Assembly (NCBI GenBank): GCA_021825365.1
Contig: JAKAHR010000004.1
Location: forward strand, 62,001-126,000
Direction: 5' to 3'
Origin: Nitrospirota bacterium
GTDB lineage: Bacteria; Nitrospirota; Thermodesulfovibrionia; Thermodesulfovibrionales; UBA6898
DNA: 64,000 bases
A model generated the notes under the pieces. That model made no database searches and was not told the origin of the DNA. It saw only the letters and a list, made by a program, of their open reading frames with translations. This document shows positions 46,836 to 56,236 of the stretch, piece after piece (the stretch's first letter is position 1; each line of letters opens with the position of its first letter). A program made the translations under genes and the position numbers.

Positions 46836-48461
46836 TCAGGATGTAAGGGCCTCCCGCGTCATCCGCTCCGCTGTCTCAAAGACCGCCTTCTTTCCTTCCA
46901 CGGTCCTGGCCTCGATATAGAACCTTACCTTCGGCTCGGTGCCGGACGGACGTATCATGAGCCAGGAGCCGTCGTCAAAGACAAGCTTGGTGCCGTCCAC
47001 GGTGATAACGTCCTTTACCGTGCGGCTATTCCCCCCGATGGTGAGTAAAGAGCCTTTCCGATATCTCTCCCGGATCACCGAGAGTTTCTTTGAGAGGGGC
47101 TCACCCACGAGCGACTTGTCGACGGATATGCCCGAGCGGTCAGGGTAATAATATCCGAACTCCTCCATAATGTCGTGGAGATAGGCGCTCAGGTTCCTGC
47201 CGGTAACCGCCATCATCTCGACGGCCAGGAGAAACCCGAAGAGCGCGTCTTTCTCCAGGGTGTGGTTGTACCCCGAAATGCCGTCAGACTCTTCGAAACA
47301 GACGATGGCCCGCTCGGGTGCGCCCTTCAGCATGTAGGGTCTGAAGTTCTTGAACCCCACCTTCGTCTCCCTCACCGGGATACCGAGCCTTTCGGCAACC
47401 GCGTTGACGAGATTGCTGGTGCCGACGGACTTGGCGACGACCCCCTTCATCCCCTTGTGGACACGAAGGAAATGCAGTGCCATCGCCCCGAAATAGTTCA
47501 TGGATATCTGCTCGGATCCGTCCGAAAAACGGATACGGTCACCGTCAGGGTCCATGATAACACCCAGCCGAAAGGCCGAGCCGCTGGCGGAGAGCACCGC
47601 CTCGACGCCGGCCATATTCTTCTCTGAAGGTTCAGGGGCAACGCCGCCGAATAGATAATCATCCCCGGTGCGGAGGTAACGGATATTTCCGCTTTCGCCG
47701 ATGATCCTCTGCACGCGGCCCCTCGTCGAGCCGTGGACATTGTCGACGCAGATGAGGCAGTCCTGGTTGCGCACGAAGCTGCGTATCCTTTCCAGGTCAA
47801 GGGTCTTCCGTTCTTCCAGGTATCTGACATAGAGTCCGGTCAGATCAACCGCGGAAACCTCCCCCGGCATGGACGGCGACGGCTTCACCCCGTCCCGCAT
47901 CATGGCATTGGCGATCTCTTCGATCTTCGCGGTGATCTCACTGCCTGCCGGTCCGCCGTCTGCCGGGTTGAATTTGAAGCCCGCGTAATTGGCCGGGTTG
48001 TGCGACGGCGTAAGGTTTATCGAACAGGCCGCACCGAGCATCTCGATGCCCGCCGAGAACTCGGGGGTAGGCGCCTCGCCGGCATACCACGTCCTGATGC
48101 CTTCCTTCTGGAGGAGACCGATCACCTCATGGGCAAAGGCATCGCCAAGGAACCGGTTATCGTGACCGACGATCACGCCCCGCCTCGTAACTTCCTCCAT
48201 GTCCGAAACCCCCAGGGCATCCATCACCCGCCGGTCGCCGACCCTGAACATGCGGACAATGGCGGACGCAACGACCCGGACGTTGTTGAACGTATACTCG
48301 GTTCCGATTTCCCCTCTCCAGCCGGATGTTCCGAAAACCACGTCAGCGGCCGCCTGGTTCTCCCTCGCAAATTTTTCAATAAGAGAAAGCATCGCCCTGT
48401 TATTCTCGACATCGGAAAGAATCGACTTCCAGCATGTGGCGGCATCAGGTAATCCCTGCAT
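46836..48461 (-). CDS. Phosphoglucomutase / phosphomannomutase family protein
   Basis: 541 residues of the alpha-D-phosphohexomutase family: GTSGWRGEIGTEYTFNNVR at the N-terminus, the phosphoserine loop LTPSHNPANYAGFKFNPADG, the metal loop MDPDGDRIRFSD, the sugar loop CFEESDGISGYNHT, and the phosphate site IRPSGTEPKVRFYIEA. The serine loop is TPSHNP, the PGM1-like form, suggesting glucose 1-phosphate to glucose 6-phosphate conversion downstream of glgP. GGAGG lies five bases before the ATG. Confidence 0.92.
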   Translation of the reverse strand: MQGLPDAATCWKSILSDVENNRAMLSLIEKFARENQAAADVVFGTSGWRGEIGTEYTFNNVRVVASAIVRMFRVGDRRVMDALGVSDMEEVTRRGVIVGHDNRFLGDAFAHEVIGLLQKEGIRTWYAGEAPTPEFSAGIEMLGAACSINLTPSHNPANYAGFKFNPADGGPAGSEITAKIEEIANAMMRDGVKPSPSMPGEVSAVDLTGLYVRYLEERKTLDLERIRSFVRNQDCLICVDNVHGSTRGRVQRIIGESGNIRYLRTGDDYLFGGVAPEPSEKNMAGVEAVLSASGSAFRLGVIMDPDGDRIRFSDGSEQISMNYFGAMALHFLRVHKGMKGVVAKSVGTSNLVNAVAERLGIPVRETKVGFKNFRPYMLKGAPERAIVCFEESDGISGYNHTLEKDALFGFLLAVEMMAVTGRNLSAYLHDIMEEFGYYYPDRSGISVDKSLVGEPLSKKLSVIRERYRKGSLLTIGGNSRTVKDVITVDGTKLVFDDGSWLMIRPSGTEPKVRFYIEARTVEGKKAVFETAERMTREALTS

Positions 48462-48600
48462 CAGGTCCTCCGCTCGTGAAGAATAGGATTATTGTATCAC
48501 ACGCCGGGAGAGTCGCGGAGAGGATCGACACCAAGGGTAGAGCGCGCGGAGACGCAGTGACGGTGGCCTGAGGGCTACAATGTTGTCAACAAGAAATTTA

Positions 48601-48629
48601 TTGACTTGCCGCCTCACGGCCCCTACAAT
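48601..48629 (+). promoter_or_regulatory. Promoter of the HEAT membrane protein, leaderless
   Basis: TTGACT (48601-48606), exactly 17 bases, TACAAT (48624-48629), then six bases to ATG 48636 with no ribosome site. Confidence 0.65.
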
Positions 48630-48635
48630 AACGTC

Positions 48636-49253
48636 ATGAGCGGGGAGTCCTCCGGGGAGCGAAGGCTGCTCACACTCCTCTTCGCTGGGAAACAAGACGA
48701 CTTAACACTTCCGGATCCAAAGGAGTTTGACGAAAACATCTCCATGTCCGAGGCCAGGTGGCTAACATACTTCACCGGCATCTTCATCGCCGGCGCCTCC
48801 TTGTTCTTTATCCGGCATTTTTTTCTGACCCCGCCCGAGAAGGCGATGCGGGAGTTCTATGCTGTTGAAAGCACCCGCCCTGAAGAGATAATAGATCCGC
48901 TGATCCTTGCCGGCCGGAGGGTGGTACCCCTGCTGGTCCGGGAGGTCCCCAAAAAGGAGATGCCCCGCCGGAGGCAGGCGATCGCCGCGCTGGGCAATCT
49001 GGGAGACTGGCGTGCCATGCCTGTTCTTGAGACGATGCTCGCCGACACCTCGGAGCTCGACTGTTTCAGGGCAGACGCACTGGAGGCGATAGCGCTGATC
49101 GACAAGGACCTCGGCCACTTCTATGCGAAGAAATACGCTGAAAGCGACAGCGCCTACCTCGCCCGCTCGAGCAGGAACATCCTTTCAGGGGGAAGAGACT
49201 ACCCGCTGTACCGCAGGTCCTTTTTCGACGCGCTCTACAAGGGGCATGAGTGA
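48636..49253 (+). CDS. Single-span membrane protein with HEAT-like repeats
   Basis: 205 residues. A cytoplasmic N-terminus of about 50 residues, one membrane helix (WLTYFTGIFIAGASLFFIRH), then a domain with HEAT-like repeats (RRVVPLLVREVPKKEMPRRR, AIAALGNLGDWRAMPVLETM). I do not know its role. ATG 48636 is chosen because it directly follows the promoter; the upstream in-frame TTG at 48606 lies inside the -35 element. Confidence 0.78.
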   Translation: MSGESSGERRLLTLLFAGKQDDLTLPDPKEFDENISMSEARWLTYFTGIFIAGASLFFIRHFFLTPPEKAMREFYAVESTRPEEIIDPLILAGRRVVPLLVREVPKKEMPRRRQAIAALGNLGDWRAMPVLETMLADTSELDCFRADALEAIALIDKDLGHFYAKKYAESDSAYLARSSRNILSGGRDYPLYRRSFFDALYKGHE

Positions 49254-49397
49254 CCGTCCGGCCCTCGGATACATCCCGAAGACGGCCCTTTGGGGTGCAA
49301 GGCGATCCCACCCTGCTTTCGGGCGGTTTCGCGCCTCCCTGCGCCGTGGTAAGATAATACCGGGCAGGCTGATTCACGAACAGGCAAGGAGGTTTCC

Positions 49398-49565
49398 ATG
49401 CCGGCATACGACTATGACTGCAAGGACTGCAACATCAGCTTCACCATATATGTCAGCATCCAGGAGCATGATTCCGGTGCCAAGATCAAATGCCCGCACT
49501 GCGGCAGCGACAACGTGATAAAGAAGATCAGCGGTTTTTTCGCCAAGACGACCAGAAAATCATAG
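49398..49565 (+). CDS. FmdB-type zinc ribbon protein
   Basis: 55 residues: MPAYDYDCKDCNISFTIY begins as in FmdB/putative regulatory proteins (P-x-Y-x-Y-x-C-x2-C), and a second pair C-P-H-C lies in IKCPHCGSDNV, together a four-Cys zinc ribbon, with a basic C-terminal tail. CAAGGAGG precedes ATG 49398. Role unknown; members often sit near one-carbon, sulfur or nitrogen genes. Confidence 0.9.
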   Translation: MPAYDYDCKDCNISFTIYVSIQEHDSGAKIKCPHCGSDNVIKKISGFFAKTTRKS

Positions 49566-49730
49566 GCGCGATTGTCCGGCCCGGCACGAACCGGGCATTT
49601 GTTCCTGACACTGTGTCCTTCCCGATGTTCCTTCCTTCCGACCGGGACTGCCGTTCCGGCCCTATTCAAAGGATAAGTTCAGGGGCAATATGATAAAATA
49701 GAGGACTTTTTCAGCTATCAGGAGGATCCC

Positions 49731-50798
49731 ATGTCTAAAACCTATAATATTGCTGTTGTCCCCGGAGACGGCACCGGTCCCGAGGTTATTGCAGAAGGAC
49801 TCAAGGTGCTCGGAGCTGCTGCTGTCAGGTTCGGTTTCAGGCTGAACCTCTCCACTTTCGACTTCGGCGGAGACCGATACCTGAAGACAGGGGAGGTGCT
49901 GCCGGAGGGCGCTGCCGACGAACTCAGAAAGTTTGACGCCATCTACCTCGGCGCGATCGGCCATCCTGATGTCAAGCCCGGGATTCTCGAAAAAGGAATC
50001 CTTCTGAGGCTCCGGTTCGAGCTCGACCAGTACGTGAACCTCAGGCCGGTGAAGCTGTTCCCCGGCGTAGATTGTCCGCTCAAGGACAAGGGGCCGGAGC
50101 ATATTGATTTCGTGGTGGTGAGGGAAAATACGGAGGGGCTCTACGCGGGTGCGGGCGGCGTGCTCAAGAAAGGGACCCCGGATGAAGTCGCTATCCAGGA
50201 ATCCATCAATACGCGCAAGGGCGTCGAGAGGTGCATCCGCTATGCCTTCGAATACTGCGCCAGGCGGAAGAAGATGAACAAGCTCACTCTCTGCGGCAAG
50301 ACCAATGTCCTGACCTTCGCCTTTGACCTCTGGGAGCGGACCTTCTATGAAGTCGCCCGGGAGTATCCGGCGATCAAACCGGACTACGCCCACGTTGACG
50401 CCATCACCATGTGGTTCGTGAAGAACCCCGAGTGGTTCGACGTCATCGTCACGGACAACATGTTCGGAGATATCATCACGGATCTGGGTGCGATGATCCA
50501 GGGCGGCATGGGGATAGCGGCCGGAGGCAATATTAACCCCGAGGGGGTCTCGATGTTTGAGCCGATCGGCGGGTCAGCGCCCAAGTACAAGGGCAAGAAT
50601 GTCATCAATCCCCTGGCAGCCATCTGCGCTGCCGGCATGATGCTCGAACACCTCGGGGAGGAGACTGCGGGAAAGACTGTCGAAAAGGCGGCGATGGAGG
50701 TCACCGGCAGGCACATCAAGAGTCTCGCTGCCGGCCATATGGGACTCACCACGACGCAGGTGGGCGATCTCGTGGCAAACCTTACGGCGAAGCTCTAG
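49731..50798 (+). CDS. leuB: 3-isopropylmalate dehydrogenase family enzyme
   Basis: NAD-dependent beta-decarboxylating dehydrogenase of 355 residues: IAVVPGDGTGPEVIAEGLKV, LLRLRFELDQYVNLRPVKL (substrate Arg residues), FVVVRENTEGLYAG, TLCGKTNVL, VTDNMFGDIITDLGAMIQGG with the metal Asp residues, and EPIGGSAPKYKGK. Leucine synthesis is the most likely role; isocitrate or tartrate dehydrogenases of the family are alternatives. TCAGGAGG precedes the ATG. In several related genomes leuB is followed by asd, but here an 8-kb minus-strand block intervenes. Confidence 0.9.
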   Translation: MSKTYNIAVVPGDGTGPEVIAEGLKVLGAAAVRFGFRLNLSTFDFGGDRYLKTGEVLPEGAADELRKFDAIYLGAIGHPDVKPGILEKGILLRLRFELDQYVNLRPVKLFPGVDCPLKDKGPEHIDFVVVRENTEGLYAGAGGVLKKGTPDEVAIQESINTRKGVERCIRYAFEYCARRKKMNKLTLCGKTNVLTFAFDLWERTFYEVAREYPAIKPDYAHVDAITMWFVKNPEWFDVIVTDNMFGDIITDLGAMIQGGMGIAAGGNINPEGVSMFEPIGGSAPKYKGKNVINPLAAICAAGMMLEHLGEETAGKTVEKAAMEVTGRHIKSLAAGHMGLTTTQVGDLVANLTAKL

Positions 50799-50891
50799 AC
50801 AGGTCTCCCGAACACGCAGCGCGGGAACAAGGGGAAAGGACCTTTCCCTCAGAACCCTACTCCGGAAGACTTCCCGGGCCGGGAACGGGGA

Positions 50892-53141
50892 TCAGCCGGG
50901 GTTGTCCTTTTTTGACAACGCCTTCCTGAGGGCAAGAGCGATGTCGTAGCTGCCAAACGGCTTCTGGATAAACCCGTCGGCGCCTTCATTCATGAGATTT
51001 TCTATCCCCGCGTACCCATCCTGGCTGTACCCTGAACAGAGGACGACCTTCACCTCAGGCTTAATCGACTTCAGGAGCTGGAAAGCCTCTTTACCGCTCA
51101 TCTCGGGCATGATCATGTCGAGAATGACGAGGGATATCGCATCCTTCATCCTCCTGAACATGCCGAGCCCTTCGATACCGCCTCCGGCCAGCAGCACCCG
51201 GTAGCCGAGCCGCGTCAGCATGTCCTTGCTCATCTCTCCCACCGCGCTCTCGTCGTCGATGACCAGGATCGTTTCCGAGCCTTTCAGGGCCTCCCCCTCG
51301 AGCGGTGCAGTCTCCGCCACGCCCTTTACTACAGGGAGGTAGACGTTGACGAGTGTGCCCTCCCCCTGCTCGCTGTAGAGATTGATATGCCCTCCATGGT
51401 TGCTTACGATGGAATGAACGATATACAGCCCGAGGCCGGTGCCTTTTCCCGCCTCCTTGGTCGTAAAAAACGGGTCAAACACACGGTTCTGCGTCGCCTT
51501 CGACATGCCGACACCCGTGTCCGCAACGTAGAGTTTCAGGTGACCTGCCGGGGCGGGGCCTCCTGCGGACCTGTTTTCCTGTTCCGCCATCTCCACCCCG
51601 ATAGTCAACCTCCCCCCGTCCGCCATGGCGTCGCGCGCATTGATAGCCAGGTTGAGAATCACCTGCTGCATCTGGGAAGGATCAGCCATTATCCTCGGGA
51701 GGTCTTCGTCCGCCGCGGTGATTATCTCGATATTCTTCGGGATGCTTCTGCGGAGCAATTCAATGGAATTCCTGACGATATCATTCAGATCTACGGACCT
51801 GACCTCCATCTTTTCCTTCCGGGTTATGGCGAGTATCTTCATCGCAAGATCGGCCCCGCGCTTTGCCGCATTATGGATCGTCGTTATGGGCCGGTAAAAC
51901 GCATCTCCCATCTTTATCTCATCCAGCATCATTTCCGAATAACCGAGGATCGCTGCCAGGACGTTGTTGAAATCGTGCGCCATCCCGCCTGCCAGGGTGC
52001 CGACCGCCTCCAGTTTCTGGGACCTCAGCAGCCTCTCTTCCAGCCGTTTCTTCTCGGTTATGTCGATGATGTAACCGTCATACCCGCTGATCTCACCGCG
52101 CGGGTCGAACGCCGGGTACAGGGACAGCAATATGGTAAGTTCAGGCTCGTTCCTGCCGACCGCCTTTTCCTCCTGATGGACTACGCCCCCCGCAGAGGCG
52201 CGCCGGAAAGAGTCAAGGGCCTCAGCCTCGCCCGAAAGGATGCTGTTAAACATGCCCACATCCCCGAACAAATCGCGGAACTTCGAGTTGGCCTCGATAA
52301 TCGCCCCCTTCTCGTCGAGTCTGAAGATGGCGTGTTCCACTCTTTCGAATAACTCCCTCATCCTTTTTCCGGACGCCGTAAGGGCTGATTCCCTCTCCTT
52401 TATCGCCCTGCTCATCCTGTTGAAGGCGACGGAGAGTTCTCCTATTTCATCAGAGGATGAGATGTTCTCGACCTCGGGGAACTCTCCTTTTTCGAGCCTT
52501 TTCACCGCAAGGAAGAGCGCTGTGAGCGGCCTGGTGGCGAGGGTTATCAGGAAGAACACGGCAACGCTGCTGCCGAGCGTGAAGACCGCGGCAAGTATCA
52601 ATCCATGTGCAACGACCTTCCCGACGGCTTCGTTCATCGCCGTCTTCGAGAAACCGAGTCTCACCGCGCCTATCTTTTCCCTGACCTGTCTCGGCTGGTT
52701 TCCCTCGTGGAGTATGTCGATGTCCGCCGCTGACCTTACCGTAAAGATCGGCGCGTAAAAAACGAACAGCTGCCCGTCATCAACCATGGATGCGGAAGAA
52801 CCGGGCGGGGGAACCGGGGCCTTGCCGGAAATCGGCGCTCCGTCGTGGATCAGCAAGTTCATGCTGCTATCGAAAAAGGCTACCGAGGCCACCTCTGCAT
52901 TCGCCCTGAGGGTAGATACGGCGCCGTTGAGCAACTCCGTGCTGCCCGACAGGATAGGCAGCTCTCCTGTCCGTGTCGCGAGGGCCGTAATCGCCTCGGC
53001 CCTCTTGATGATCTCGCTTCGTACGATCTCCTTCTCCGTCTTGATCGCGTCATAGGTGTAAACCGCCGATACGATGCCCAGGATCGGGAGTATCAGAAGG
53101 AGCGCCTTTTTTCTGAACGTCAGTCGCACAGGCTCCACCAC
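50892..53141 (-). CDS. Hybrid sensor histidine kinase (HAMP-PAS-HisKA-HATPase-REC)
   Basis: 749 residues. TM1 (LLILPILGIVSAVYTYDAI), a periplasmic domain of about 150 residues, TM2 (LILAAVFTLGSSVAVFFLIT), HAMP (TRPLTALFLAVKRLEKGEFP), PAS near residues 260-370, H-box GGMAHDFNNVLAAILGYSEM of the NtrB-like class, HATPase (DTGVGMSKATQNRVFDPFFT, GTGLGLYIVHSIV) and a C-terminal receiver with Asp in LVILDMIMPEMSG. The gene upstream encodes a substrate-binding protein, which could present the ligand. A separate regulator is not adjacent. Confidence 0.93.
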   Translation of the reverse strand: MVEPVRLTFRKKALLLILPILGIVSAVYTYDAIKTEKEIVRSEIIKRAEAITALATRTGELPILSGSTELLNGAVSTLRANAEVASVAFFDSSMNLLIHDGAPISGKAPVPPPGSSASMVDDGQLFVFYAPIFTVRSAADIDILHEGNQPRQVREKIGAVRLGFSKTAMNEAVGKVVAHGLILAAVFTLGSSVAVFFLITLATRPLTALFLAVKRLEKGEFPEVENISSSDEIGELSVAFNRMSRAIKERESALTASGKRMRELFERVEHAIFRLDEKGAIIEANSKFRDLFGDVGMFNSILSGEAEALDSFRRASAGGVVHQEEKAVGRNEPELTILLSLYPAFDPRGEISGYDGYIIDITEKKRLEERLLRSQKLEAVGTLAGGMAHDFNNVLAAILGYSEMMLDEIKMGDAFYRPITTIHNAAKRGADLAMKILAITRKEKMEVRSVDLNDIVRNSIELLRRSIPKNIEIITAADEDLPRIMADPSQMQQVILNLAINARDAMADGGRLTIGVEMAEQENRSAGGPAPAGHLKLYVADTGVGMSKATQNRVFDPFFTTKEAGKGTGLGLYIVHSIVSNHGGHINLYSEQGEGTLVNVYLPVVKGVAETAPLEGEALKGSETILVIDDESAVGEMSKDMLTRLGYRVLLAGGGIEGLGMFRRMKDAISLVILDMIMPEMSGKEAFQLLKSIKPEVKVVLCSGYSQDGYAGIENLMNEGADGFIQKPFGSYDIALALRKALSKKDNPG

Positions 53142-53236
53142 GGCAGTGAGGTCTTATCCGGCTTGTTCATCCACGTCCTCTCCTGGTTCATCTGTTCCCC
53201 GCAGGCCGGACACTGCTTTGCAGGCCGGCGGGGCAC
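53120..53236 (-). CDS. Possible small Cys-pair protein between the binding protein and the kinase
   Basis: 38 codons from GTG 53236, which begins 2 bases after the stop of the substrate-binding protein, to TGA 53120. It overlaps the kinase start by 22 bases. The sequence has a C-P-A-C-G pair at about residues 9-13 and a single Cys near the end, with a Trp pair between. The zinc-knuckle-like CPACG and the tight spacing favour a real coupling peptide, but the coding evidence is thin. Confidence 0.4.
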   Translation of the reverse strand: MPRRPAKQCPACGEQMNQERTWMNKPDKTSLPWWSLCD

Positions 53237-53238
53237 TC

Positions 53239-54138
53239 CTACGGGTACACCTTCCTGGCCTTCCTCATGAGTTCGCCGGAGATGGGGATATTCATCTTTT
53301 CGGCGGTGGTCATATTAAGGTACATCTCGAATTTCTGGGGAGGCGATGGCGGAATCCGCCCCATGTCCATGCCGCGCATCGCATTCGTCGCCCCCTCCCC
53401 GATATGTCTTCCTACATTCACCGGGTCGAATACCAGGGCCAGGAGCGCTCCCTGCCGCACATTTTTTTCGGATACCCCCAGGATGGGGATGCCCCGCCTG
53501 AATGAGAAGAGGTAGATTTCCTCCAGCGCGGAGCTCGTCAGCAGAGAAACGTCCGGCAGCAGCATGATCGCGTCAGCGCGGTCGAGCTGCTTTACGGTCT
53601 CGACCAGCTCGAAGGAACTCCTCACCTTGTGGGAGACTACCTGCGAATCCCCCGCACTTTCCACCGCCCTGAGCAGGTCGGCGCTTCCGACGACAGCGAT
53701 GCGCTTCAGGGACGGCAGATACTTGCGGGCAACAGCCACATACTCCCTGACCGGGGTCGCCATATAGAACCCGGTCGTATTCGGCCTGTTGACTACCGGA
53801 GGCGAGATGACAAGATCATAAATGACAGGAATGGAAGAAGGCAGCCGGAGGGCCTCCTCCAAGGCGTCCTTGCCGAGGGCGACCACCACCTTGGCGTCCT
53901 CCTTCGCAGCGATGCCCCTCAGCCTGTCCTTCACACTCGAGGGGGGATATACCTTCACGGGAGTGTCAAGGGTTTCCCTGATACCCGAAATGATATGGGC
54001 CACCGGGGCGAGCTGGGTGTCGCCGATAACGATCACCTCAACAGACTCCGCGGATACGGCAAAAAAGAGGACAGCAAAAAGGACTGCAGGAAGAATGAAT
54101 CGCCCCGCAACTATTCTGTTACCCTTCCCCCCAAACAT
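53239..54138 (-). CDS. ABC-type substrate-binding protein (PF04392 family)
   Basis: 299 residues with a signal peptide (FILPAVLFAVLFFAVSAESV). The fold is that of PF04392: IIVIGDTQLAP-like start, VVALGKDALEEAL, IPVIYDLVISPPV, YLPSLKRIAVVGSADLL, DAIMLLPDVSLL and GIPILGVSEKNVRQGALLAL. There is no permease or ATPase gene beside it; the adjacent hybrid kinase suggests a sensory co-receptor rather than transport. Family members bind amino acids or are annotated TrpX-like. Confidence 0.88.
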   Translation of the reverse strand: MFGGKGNRIVAGRFILPAVLFAVLFFAVSAESVEVIVIGDTQLAPVAHIISGIRETLDTPVKVYPPSSVKDRLRGIAAKEDAKVVVALGKDALEEALRLPSSIPVIYDLVISPPVVNRPNTTGFYMATPVREYVAVARKYLPSLKRIAVVGSADLLRAVESAGDSQVVSHKVRSSFELVETVKQLDRADAIMLLPDVSLLTSSALEEIYLFSFRRGIPILGVSEKNVRQGALLALVFDPVNVGRHIGEGATNAMRGMDMGRIPPSPPQKFEMYLNMTTAEKMNIPISGELMRKARKVYP

Positions 54139-54201
54139 GTGCCTTACCCCGTCACCCGCTGCATAGAAATTGCCCTATTATATATATACAAGGTAAAAAC
54201 C

Positions 54202-54759
54202 TCAATCCTTCGCAGGCTCGCTCACGAAAAAAAGCAGGACCGTCGAACAGAAGATGATGAACGCGCCGAGATAGAATATCGACTCCAGTCCGTAAAACTT
54301 CGCCAGATATCCCCCCAGGGTAAACCCGACGGCCGTGAATACGCTCACCAGGGCATTGAACCTCCCGATCTCAGACCCCCGGCTTTCAACCTTGGTAAGG
54401 TCAGCCAGGAGCGAGCCCCGTATGGTCATGCTCACCGCGTTCGTGACGCCCAGGAGCGCCTGCAGGGTATATATCTGATAGGTCTGATCAATGACCGTGT
54501 AACACAAAAGGATCACCGCGTCCGCATAGGCTGCCGCAAAGAGAAAGGGTCTTCTCCCGAGCCTGTCCGAGTAATGCCCGACATAATACGAGGCAGCGGC
54601 CTGCACCAGTATCATGATACTGAAGGCGAACCCCAGCTTCTCCAGCCCCCCGCTCACCTTCGCGACGTACAGGGCGTAAAACGGGCCGATCATGCCATAG
54701 ACAACACCCCAGACCGAATTCACCAGCGTGAAGACAAGAAGGCTGTGGAGCTTTCTCAT
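54202..54759 (-). CDS. Half-size MFS transporter-like protein (six helices)
   Basis: 185 residues with six helices and the MFS loop-2/3 signature GHYSDRLGRRPFLFAAAYAD after helix 2. Usual MFS proteins have 12 helices and about 400 residues; here the frame ends after helix 6 with SEPAKD and a stop, and no second half follows in any frame in the 60 bases to the next gene. It is either a truncated gene or a genuine half transporter working as a dimer. Its place directly after the geopeptide maturase suggests peptide export. No good ribosome site before ATG 54759. Confidence 0.8.
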   Translation of the reverse strand: MRKLHSLLVFTLVNSVWGVVYGMIGPFYALYVAKVSGGLEKLGFAFSIMILVQAAASYYVGHYSDRLGRRPFLFAAAYADAVILLCYTVIDQTYQIYTLQALLGVTNAVSMTIRGSLLADLTKVESRGSEIGRFNALVSVFTAVGFTLGGYLAKFYGLESIFYLGAFIIFCSTVLLFFVSEPAKD

Positions 54760-54862
54760 CGCGCACCCGTAAGGTCCCGCGCATGCCCGGTCAGGGCGAT
54801 TGCAGACCGGACTCGTCCGTTGCGTGTGCCGACAGGAATAACTTCGCCCTCTTCATGCAGAA

Positions 54863-56197
54863 TCATTGTGGTCCTGCAGGCCGCCTGTATTTCATGTCCT
54901 GCCTGAGCATCGTCTCGAGCGCTGCATCGAGGTACGGCTTCTTGCAGTCGATATTGCCGATATGACCGTCCCTCAGAAAGGCCATATACCTGCAGCCGCC
55001 GAAGCAAAGGGGCAGGTACGCGCAGCCCAGGCACTCCTCGTTCTTCCAGATGTCGAGTCTGTACGTGTCCCGGTACTCGGCCGCTCCCCGCTTCAGGCTT
55101 CCTACGGCAAACCCCTCCCTGCCGATGAAGGTCGGGCATTTATAGAGAAGGCCGTCGTAATTCACTGTCCAGGCGTCCGTTATTTCGACCTGGCAGGGCA
55201 TCGGCATCACCTTCGATGTCGCATACCCCCTCCGCAATACCTCCTCCCTCAGGGCCGCATCCGCCTTCACCAGCCATGGTTCATTGATCGAGAAACAGCC
55301 GTCATGGTAATCAGTCGGGGAGGCATCTCCAGCCGGCCGCTTCATGACCGGGCTGAACTTCACCTCAGCGATGCGGTCAGGCGTCAGACCATCATCTTCG
55401 AGAAAATCAAGGAGCAGGACGAATTTCTCATGGTTCGTATTATCGAAGTTACCGCCGATCCCTATCTTGACGATGTCGCAGGTCTCCTTCAGGTTCCTGA
55501 TAATCGTATGAAAACTGCCTGCCCCGGTCTTAAACGGCCTATACCTGTCATGGACCTCCGCAGGACCATCCAGGGTCACCTTGATCGCCTTGAGCCCGAC
55601 CTCAGTGAGTTCCTCCGCCACCCTGCGCGTAAAGAGGGAACCGTTGGTGACGAGGGTGAAGGAATACTCCATACCCCTCTCCTGCGCAAAAGACTTCAGG
55701 GATACTGATATATCCTTAATGAGCCGCCTGCTGATCAGGGGCTCTCCGCCATAGAAATCAAGCGTAATCGTCTTCTTGTCAACACACCTCGCCTTGACGA
55801 AGCCGAGGAGATCCCGGGCTGTCTCATCCGACATGAAGAACTTGCCCTTTTGGCCCTGCTCATAGCAGTAAACGCATTCAAAATTACAGTCAAGGTTGAC
55901 GATGGCCGAGATGTTCAGGTTCCGGTTCTTCGCATTGAGCTGGTCGACATAGAAGCGCATCGAGCGCCTCTCCTCCTCCCTGTCGGGCACGATGATGCCG
56001 AGCCTCGAAAGGGTCCCGATGTCTTCGTCTGTCATGGGGCGGTCGCCGATGCAGCTGAATACGTCGTCAGGAAGGAGCGCCAGGGAGGTCTTCTTCGTCG
56101 AGTAGACTATCCGGCTGCCGAGCCCTTCTTCAAAGGGGAAGGTCTTGAGGTAATGAGAGAGCTGCATGAAATGGACAGGGTATCGCAGGGGCGGCAT
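54863..56197 (-). CDS. Geopeptide radical SAM maturase (SPASM type)
   Basis: 444 residues of the radical SAM/SPASM peptide-maturase class, most like the geopeptide maturase group (TIGR04280). The cluster motif C-N-F-E-C-V-Y-C-Y is near residue 104, preceded by a PqqD/RRE-like N-terminal part (about residues 1-75); YGGEPL, VTNGSLFT and KVTLDGPAEVHDRYRP follow; the C-terminal SPASM Cys set ends in C-L-G-C-A-Y-L-P-L-C-F-G-G-C. It should modify the 32-residue precursor encoded 39 bases upstream. GAGGAG precedes the ATG. Confidence 0.9.
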   Translation of the reverse strand: MPPLRYPVHFMQLSHYLKTFPFEEGLGSRIVYSTKKTSLALLPDDVFSCIGDRPMTDEDIGTLSRLGIIVPDREEERRSMRFYVDQLNAKNRNLNISAIVNLDCNFECVYCYEQGQKGKFFMSDETARDLLGFVKARCVDKKTITLDFYGGEPLISRRLIKDISVSLKSFAQERGMEYSFTLVTNGSLFTRRVAEELTEVGLKAIKVTLDGPAEVHDRYRPFKTGAGSFHTIIRNLKETCDIVKIGIGGNFDNTNHEKFVLLLDFLEDDGLTPDRIAEVKFSPVMKRPAGDASPTDYHDGCFSINEPWLVKADAALREEVLRRGYATSKVMPMPCQVEITDAWTVNYDGLLYKCPTFIGREGFAVGSLKRGAAEYRDTYRLDIWKNEECLGCAYLPLCFGGCRYMAFLRDGHIGNIDCKKPYLDAALETMLRQDMKYRRPAGPQ

Positions 56198-56236
56198 GAT
56201 CTCCTCAGAAGATGATGCCGCCCCCTGATCTTCTGT

